A program made the position numbers and the translations under genes. 64,000 nucleotides of DNA, taken from Sulfomarinibacter sp963741385. GTDB taxonomy: Bacteria; Acidobacteriota; Thermoanaerobaculia; Thermoanaerobaculales; Sulfomarinibacteraceae. Location of the stretch: positions 186,001 to 250,000 of the forward strand of contig CAVUHO010000006.1 of assembly GCA_963741385.1 (NCBI GenBank), given 5' to 3'. How positions within the stretch are numbered: the stretch's first letter is position 1; every line of letters begins with the position of its first letter. Positions 59,353 to 64,000 of this stretch are shown here, in pieces. The notes under the pieces are model-generated. The model made no database searches, was not told the DNA's origin, and worked only from the letters and a program-made list of their open reading frames with translations.

Positions 59353-60324
59353 ATGATTGCACCAGGCCGTCGCGGTTTCATGACGAGCCTGCCGTCGATC
59401 CTTTTGCTCTCGTTGGCATCGCTCATGCTCGGCGCCTGTGCCAGTACACCCGAAAATTTCGAGCCGACCACCCCGCCGGCCGAACATGGCGCGCCGGCCC
59501 CGCCTGAAACCGACACGCTCGTCGTCATGCTCGGCACCGGCACCCCCAACCCGGACCCCGACCGTTCGGGACCCGCCGTCGCCCTCATCGCCGGCGGGCG
59601 GCCCTATCTCGTGGATTGCGGACCCGGCGTGGTGCGGCGCGCGGCGGCGGCCGAACTCGAAATGGCCTCCCTCAGCCGCCTCTTCATCACCCACCTCCAC
59701 TCCGACCACACCATGGGATACGCCGACCTCATCCTTACGCCGTGGGTCCTGGATCGGGAGGATCCCCTCGAGGTCTACGGTCCGCCCGGCACGAAGGCCA
59801 TGACCGAACACATCCTCGCCGCCTACGACGAGGACATCCAGATCCGGCTTCACGGCTCGCAGCCCCAGAATGCCACCGGCATCCAGGTGGCGGTCCACGA
59901 GATCGAGCCCGGCGTCATCTACCGGGACGACAACGTGACAGTGACCGCATTCGCGGTCCGCCACGGCGCCTGGGACCACGCCTTCGGCTACCGCTTTCAG
60001 ACTGCCGACCGCACCATCGTCATCAGCGGCGACACCACGCCAACCGACGCAGTGGTCGAGGCCTGCAACGGTTGCGACGTGCTGGTTCACGAGGTCTACG
60101 CCAAGGCCGGGTGGGACCGCCGCACCCCCGACTGGCAGGCCTATCACGCAGCGGCCCACACTTCCGGAGTCGAGCTCGGCGAACTGGCGGCGCGGGCGAA
60201 ACCCGAACTGTTGGTGCTCTACCACCAGCTGATGTGGGGCGCGACCGAAGAAGAGCTTCTGGCCGAGATCCGACAGAGCTTCACCGGCAATGTAGCTTTC
60301 GCGAACGACCTGGAGAGGTATTGA
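59353..60324 (+). CDS. Metallo-beta-lactamase-fold lipoprotein (RNase Z-like)
   Basis: The 323-residue protein has a signal with lipobox LGAC, a linker rich in Pro/Thr and an MBL fold: LGTGTPNPDPDRSGP near the start, ITHLHSDHTMGY (HxHxDH) at about residue 115, a metal Asp in ISGDTTPTD and a His in VLYHQLMWG. The sequence resembles tRNase Z/arylsulfatase-type MBL enzymes, but the lipoprotein signal implies a periplasmic substrate, perhaps a sulfate or phosphate ester. GAGGAC precedes the ATG. Confidence 0.9.
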   Translation: MIAPGRRGFMTSLPSILLLSLASLMLGACASTPENFEPTTPPAEHGAPAPPETDTLVVMLGTGTPNPDPDRSGPAVALIAGGRPYLVDCGPGVVRRAAAAELEMASLSRLFITHLHSDHTMGYADLILTPWVLDREDPLEVYGPPGTKAMTEHILAAYDEDIQIRLHGSQPQNATGIQVAVHEIEPGVIYRDDNVTVTAFAVRHGAWDHAFGYRFQTADRTIVISGDTTPTDAVVEACNGCDVLVHEVYAKAGWDRRTPDWQAYHAAAHTSGVELGELAARAKPELLVLYHQLMWGATEEELLAEIRQSFTGNVAFANDLERY

Positions 60325-60649
60325 GGTAACCGCTGCGCGACTGGTCCGACCAGAAATTGTCGCAGGGTGACACTCATCTTATTGTGCCATTCACGCCCCA
60401 TTCGCGATGACCGGACGTGCCGTCTCCGAACGATGTTGCGATTCCCCTTCCTTCATGCGAGTGGATGCATCGGGCGCAATCATCTTCGGAGGGGGCACTC
60501 TCGGGCAATGCCCTTTCTGAAAACCGGGACGCTGACGCTGGAATGACATCGTCGGAGCGAAAACCCGCTCTGAAACCAAGACCACGACCCCTCACCGCGA
60601 GAATGGTGTAAAATCGCCCCATCCCGTCCACGCCGGAAGGATTTCCGGC
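60325..60649. other. Intergenic region with only a possible -10 box
   Basis: No gene or clear repeat is visible in these 325 bp. TAAAAT (60609-60614) followed by CGCC lies 35 nt before the ATG of the next gene and is the only recognisable signal. Confidence 0.4.
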
Positions 60650-61210
60650 ATGAAAATCTACAGTGCACAGCGGTTCATCTGGACGATTGTTCTGATCGGT
60701 AGTGGTGCGTCGCCGGTATCGGGCGGATCCACCGATGTCCCCTCCCCCACCCCAACACCGCGACCGGGTACTCTCTCGGACTACGCACGCCGAAATTCGC
60801 TCAAGACCTCGGGAGTGGCCGATGCATCCGGGCGTGTCGTCATTTCGACCGCCACTCTGTCCGAGGTCGCCGACAAAGGGACGATCACCATCGGCGGCAC
60901 ATCTGCTACCGGGAAGGACCGTCTCCCGACGCCTTCGACCGCGAGCCCGTCCGAACGCGCTCGCTGGCGGACGGCCCACAACAAACAGAAGCAGGTGATC
61001 ACCGGTCTCGAGCGGCGCCGGAGCCAGCTCGAGATCGAGATCGATCACATCGGGAACCAGAAGCTGACCATCAAGACCATGGCCAGTCTCCAGCGCGCGG
61101 AGGCGAAGCTACGACAGCTCGACGGCGAGATCTCCGCCGAACGAGCGGAGCTGGCGAGAATTGTCCGCGACGCCCGCCGCCACGGCGCCGAGCCCGGGTG
61201 GTTTCGTTAA
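60650..61210 (+). CDS. Secreted protein with a C-terminal coiled coil
   Basis: The 186-residue product has a signal peptide ending about SGASPVSGG. A Pro/Thr-rich N-terminal part (SPTPTPRPGTLSDYARRNSL) is followed by a Thr- and Gly-rich segment. A long charged helix then runs through residues 105-175 (RRSQLEIEIDHIG, AEAKLRQLDGEISAERAELA), typical of a coiled coil. Function is unknown. GGAAGGATTTCCGGC precedes the ATG. Three similar small exported proteins in the window suggest a shared secretory life style. Confidence 0.65.
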   Translation: MKIYSAQRFIWTIVLIGSGASPVSGGSTDVPSPTPTPRPGTLSDYARRNSLKTSGVADASGRVVISTATLSEVADKGTITIGGTSATGKDRLPTPSTASPSERARWRTAHNKQKQVITGLERRRSQLEIEIDHIGNQKLTIKTMASLQRAEAKLRQLDGEISAERAELARIVRDARRHGAEPGWFR

Positions 61211-61214
61211 AGCA

Positions 61215-62420
61215 TCAGTTCGCGTTCGTCTGCGAGAGGAGCTCTTGAGCCCTATCGCGGTTCGCAGTGAAAATCCCGAGACGCTGGTCGCCGGCCTTGG
61301 TCGCGTTCTCCACCGCCCTTGAGTAGGCCGCCAGAGCCTCCTCGTCGCGGCCCGCGTTTTCCAGCGCCTCGCCGAGGCTGTCGTAGACGTTGGCCGAGTT
61401 CGGGAAGAGTTCGACGTTGTACGAGAAAATCTCGATCGCGCGGTCGAAATCCTCTCGACCCAGGAACTGATAACCCAACTGGTTGATCACGTTTTCACCC
61501 GGGATGACGGTGAAACCATATCGTTTCGACAACTGCTCATAGTGTTGCTCGAGGTCCTCGAGGTTGCCGTTGAAGACCCGGGTCTCGGGGTCCGTCGGGA
61601 GGCGCCAGCCCTCAAAGACGTTGCGCAAACCCCAGTACTGGGCCCGCAGCACCACCGACCCGTGGTTCTCGTCCGGCATCCGCATCACCTGCCACCGGAA
61701 GTCCTTTGCTTTCGCAGCGGCCAAGGCCGATTCCAACCGGTCGAGGAGGTTGGGTCTGGGGTCTCCACTCTCCTCATCGGCCATGGCGACAAAGAGCGCC
61801 GCGTTGGCGACTGCACGGTTTTTGGAGAACGACGTCGCCTGGCGAATCGGCAAGTCTTCGTCCCAGTTCAGGCTCGGGCTGATGGCCAGCACCGCCCTGA
61901 ACAACTCCGGACGTTCAAAAAACGCATTGAGGGCAAACAACCCTCCAAAGGAGTGCCCCGAAAAGAGGCGCATCGGCAAGGTGCGATAGTGATCATCGAT
62001 GTAGGGGAAGAGCTCGCTTGCAAAGAAATCGAGAAATTTCCCAGCACCCCCGCTGGTGGGATTCTGCATCACCCGCCCGTTGACCTCTCGGGTCTCCACC
62101 CTGGTCGGTGTGAGATCTCGCGTGCGGTCTGTGTTTGCGACACCGACGATGATGAGCTGCGGCATGAGACCGTTGGCGGCGAGGAAATCGACCGTGCCGC
62201 GGGTGTGGGTGATGTGTTGATCGCCGTCCGTCATGTAGAGCACGGGATACCGCTCAGTTCCCAAGCCGTACCCGGGCGGCGTGGAGATCAGAATCGTTCG
62301 TTCCTCGCCCATGACCTTGGACTGCAGCGTGATCGTCTCGCCGATCGTGATGGGTTCGCCGGCACCCGCCAGGGCGGTCATCATCCATAGCACTAGAACC
62401 GTCAACACACTTCTTTTCAT
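61215..62420 (-). CDS. Esterase-D-like alpha/beta hydrolase with C-terminal TPR-like segment
   Basis: The 401-residue product has a signal peptide (VLTVLVLWMMTALAGAG) and an esterase-like fold. It shows STPPGYGLGTERYPVLYMTD, the nucleophile elbow FSGHSFGGLFAL at about residue 155, an acid near VAMADEES and a His in DENHGSVVLRA. The C-terminal 100 residues form a TPR-like helical region (QFLGREDFDRAIEIFSYNVE and ALENAGRDEEALAAYSRAVE). GGAGGTCCC precedes the ATG. Such enzymes hydrolyse esters such as S-formylglutathione or siderophore esters; the signal peptide favours an extracytoplasmic substrate. Confidence 0.88.
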   Translation of the reverse strand: MKRSVLTVLVLWMMTALAGAGEPITIGETITLQSKVMGEERTILISTPPGYGLGTERYPVLYMTDGDQHITHTRGTVDFLAANGLMPQLIIVGVANTDRTRDLTPTRVETREVNGRVMQNPTSGGAGKFLDFFASELFPYIDDHYRTLPMRLFSGHSFGGLFALNAFFERPELFRAVLAISPSLNWDEDLPIRQATSFSKNRAVANAALFVAMADEESGDPRPNLLDRLESALAAAKAKDFRWQVMRMPDENHGSVVLRAQYWGLRNVFEGWRLPTDPETRVFNGNLEDLEQHYEQLSKRYGFTVIPGENVINQLGYQFLGREDFDRAIEIFSYNVELFPNSANVYDSLGEALENAGRDEEALAAYSRAVENATKAGDQRLGIFTANRDRAQELLSQTNAN

Positions 62421-62560
62421 GGGACCTCCGGAGTCATTTCAGGGCGCAAGATCGTCAGCGCACACCGGTGATACGCAGCCCGGTGCAACATGTTTGACCT
62501 ATTTGAGATTGCGATTGAAGACCATCAATCAAAGGCCAAATCGGCCTTCAGGCCGCAGCC

Positions 62561-64000
62561 TCAATTGCCCGGTGTATTTCGCCTCGCCGGACCGCGGGTC
62601 CCTATCGTGGCAAAGGCGATGACTGTATCTCCTCCGGGCGACCCATCACCACTCGGCAGAGCCGTGGTCTTCATCGGTGCCGTCAACTCACCGTCGAGGG
62701 CGAGGCCGCTCTCGGCGTCAACGACCGAGTCGCTGACGACGAGCTCGTAGTGTCCTCCGGCGAGGGGCGCCTGCGACGTGACGGTCGCCGTCATGGTGTC
62801 GGCATCGTAGGTCACCGCCACGGCATACTCGGAGCCGCCGATGCGCCGGAGGGTGAAGGCCGAGCTGTCCACCACCACGTCCTCGTGGAACGTCAAGGTC
62901 ATGGAAAACGGCTCGCCGGCGGGCACCACGGAGCCCGGCGCGGGATCGACCGCCACCACTTTCGGCGGGCCGTCGGTGAAGGCAGCGGCCGTCACCGCTC
63001 GGGTCAGGACCCAGGCGTCCGGGTCGATATCGACCGCATCCACCGGTGCCGAGATCGGCAGCAGAAAGTGCTGGAGAGCGGCGGAGTTCCACACGGTGAC
63101 CCGGTGAGTTTCCTGGCCAGCTTCCATGTCAATCTCCAACGGCATCGAAAACACGCCTTCGGTCTGAGTCTGCTCGAGGGAGATCTCGAGATAGCGTCGG
63201 CCCCCGATCTCGTGCTCCCGCGTTGCGTAGGCATAGGCCGGCGCGCCGCCGCCGTAGACCCACTCGTCGAAGAACCAGCCGAGATCGCCGTCCCAGACCT
63301 CTTCGGCAACCTGACGGAAGTCCTCGCTGGTGGCCGCGCTGAACTCGAACCGGTCGCGGTAGGCTTCGAGGATCTGAAAGAACGTCTCGGTCCCCACCAC
63401 GCCCCGCAACATGTGAAGGACCCAGGCACCCTTGCGGTAGCTGTAATTGCTCGAAAAAATCCTGTTGACACTGACCGGGTTCCGGATGTAGATCGCCTCG
63501 TCGAACTCGTCAGGGCGGGACTGAGCCATGGAGCTGCGAAGGGCTCCCGGGTTCGACGTTCCGCTCTGGTACTCGAACCACAGGGCCACCGAGTAGGTCG
63601 CAAAGCCCTCGTTGAGCCAGATATCCGACCACGTCGCGCAGGTCACCATGTCGCCCCACCACTGGTGGGAGAGCTCGTGGGCGGTCAGGGATTCTGAAAA
63701 CGCGGAGTTCCCACCCTGGCCGGTTGCGGTCTGGTGCTCCATGCCGCCGCGCCAGGGGAACTGATAGATGGCGTACTTCTCGTCGACAAAGGGATAGAGA
63801 CCGAAGAGCTCGCTGAAGGTGCTCAGGATGTCCACCGATCGCCGCCATCCCGCGCGGTTTGCTGGAACGTCCGAGCCCGGGTAGACGAAGAACTCAACCG
63901 GCATCGATCCCCCGGTGTGGTGGAAGTTGTCGCTGAACGTGGTGTAGCGGGTGGCCGAAAAGGCGAAGAGATAGGGGCTCATGGGATAGGCGGTGGCCCA
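62561..64000 (-). CDS. M1-family metallo-aminopeptidase (partial, 5' end beyond the window)
   Basis: The frame enters from the right edge. It contains WRGGMEHQT (exopeptidase-type loop), the zinc site HELSHQWWGDMVTCATWSD and the downstream Glu in LNEGFATYSVA. A helical domain follows, with a C-terminal beta domain (PPKVVAVDPAPGSVVPAGEP, FHEDVVVDSSAFTL) resembling a Big_5-type Ig fold. M1 enzymes remove N-terminal residues from peptides. The Ig-like tail suggests a secreted form. It is the third peptidase family with an exported role in this window. Confidence 0.93.
   Translation of the reverse strand, partial: WATAYPMSPYLFAFSATRYTTFSDNFHHTGGSMPVEFFVYPGSDVPANRAGWRRSVDILSTFSELFGLYPFVDEKYAIYQFPWRGGMEHQTATGQGGNSAFSESLTAHELSHQWWGDMVTCATWSDIWLNEGFATYSVALWFEYQSGTSNPGALRSSMAQSRPDEFDEAIYIRNPVSVNRIFSSNYSYRKGAWVLHMLRGVVGTETFFQILEAYRDRFEFSAATSEDFRQVAEEVWDGDLGWFFDEWVYGGGAPAYAYATREHEIGGRRYLEISLEQTQTEGVFSMPLEIDMEAGQETHRVTVWNSAALQHFLLPISAPVDAVDIDPDAWVLTRAVTAAAFTDGPPKVVAVDPAPGSVVPAGEPFSMTLTFHEDVVVDSSAFTLRRIGGSEYAVAVTYDADTMTATVTSQAPLAGGHYELVVSDSVVDAESGLALDGELTAPMKTTALPSGDGSPGGDTVIAFATIGTRGPARRNTPGN

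Overview
The window is GC-rich, densely coded DNA with no rRNA, tRNA or CRISPR array. The gene content points to a free-living Gram-negative bacterium: Sec and Tat signal peptides, many lipoproteins, cytochrome bd, c-type cytochromes, and M1, M3 and S46 peptidases. A set of secreted proteins ends in a D-G-F-E-S-G...W-S motif. My best guess is an Acidobacteriota lineage such as Thermoanaerobaculia, but that is inference from gene style, not a database match. Two single-base frameshifts (fabH, kefB) suggest either real decay or uncorrected assembly errors.

Layout. 1-3.2 kb: secreted proteins, a signal-peptide SDR and a small membrane protein. 3.2-6.6 kb: a hydrolase operon disturbed by a REP-associated tyrosine transposase (RAYT) element. 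The element has 28-bp inverted ends, a series of 5'-truncated copies of its own right end, and a broken paralogue of the neighbouring gene. 6.9-13.6 kb: secreted protein, APC permease with UspA domains, MscL, and a YfhO-like membrane protein. 13.7-23.9 kb: STAS-like protein, chemoreceptor with a haem c site, GyrI/V4R-type Tat protein, M3 lipoprotein peptidase, GAF-GGDEF cyclase, and a DUF4388/DnaJ/TPR protein. 23.9-30.0 kb: membrane electron-transfer operon (tetrahaem cytochrome, four-cluster ferredoxin, NrfD), a class I amidotransferase, and a MoxR/VWA pair. 30.1-41.8 kb: metabolic and stress genes (enolase-superfamily enzyme, ArsR/SRPBCC pair, MBL hydrolase, OYE, NnrS, methyltransferase, SbcD-like nuclease, S46 peptidase) and a sigma/anti-sigma deletion remnant. 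41.8-49.2 kb: a 38-bp tandem repeat array, RarD, small zinc ribbon, V4R-like protein, phosphoesterase, two DGFESG proteins, ferritin-like protein, DMT permease and a permease remnant. 49.2-64 kb: frameshifted fabH, a selenocysteine peroxiredoxin fused to a glutaredoxin-like domain, kefF/kefB, cydAB, FKBP lipoprotein, thioredoxin-like ferredoxin, MBL lipoprotein, esterase-TPR protein and the 3' part of an M1 peptidase.

The genes together describe a respiratory organism with a low-oxygen oxidase (cydAB), a quinone-linked Fe-S/NrfD module, and redox and stress protection (Sec-peroxiredoxin, KefF/KefB, ferritin-like protein, NnrS), plus strong extracellular peptide degradation. The two most distinctive signals are the in-frame TGA at the catalytic position of the peroxiredoxin and the nested suffix copies at the RAYT element. 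A third pattern is a TANNNT box 6-8 nt upstream of the start codon in at least eight genes that mostly lack a Shine-Dalgarno sequence, which suggests leaderless transcription.
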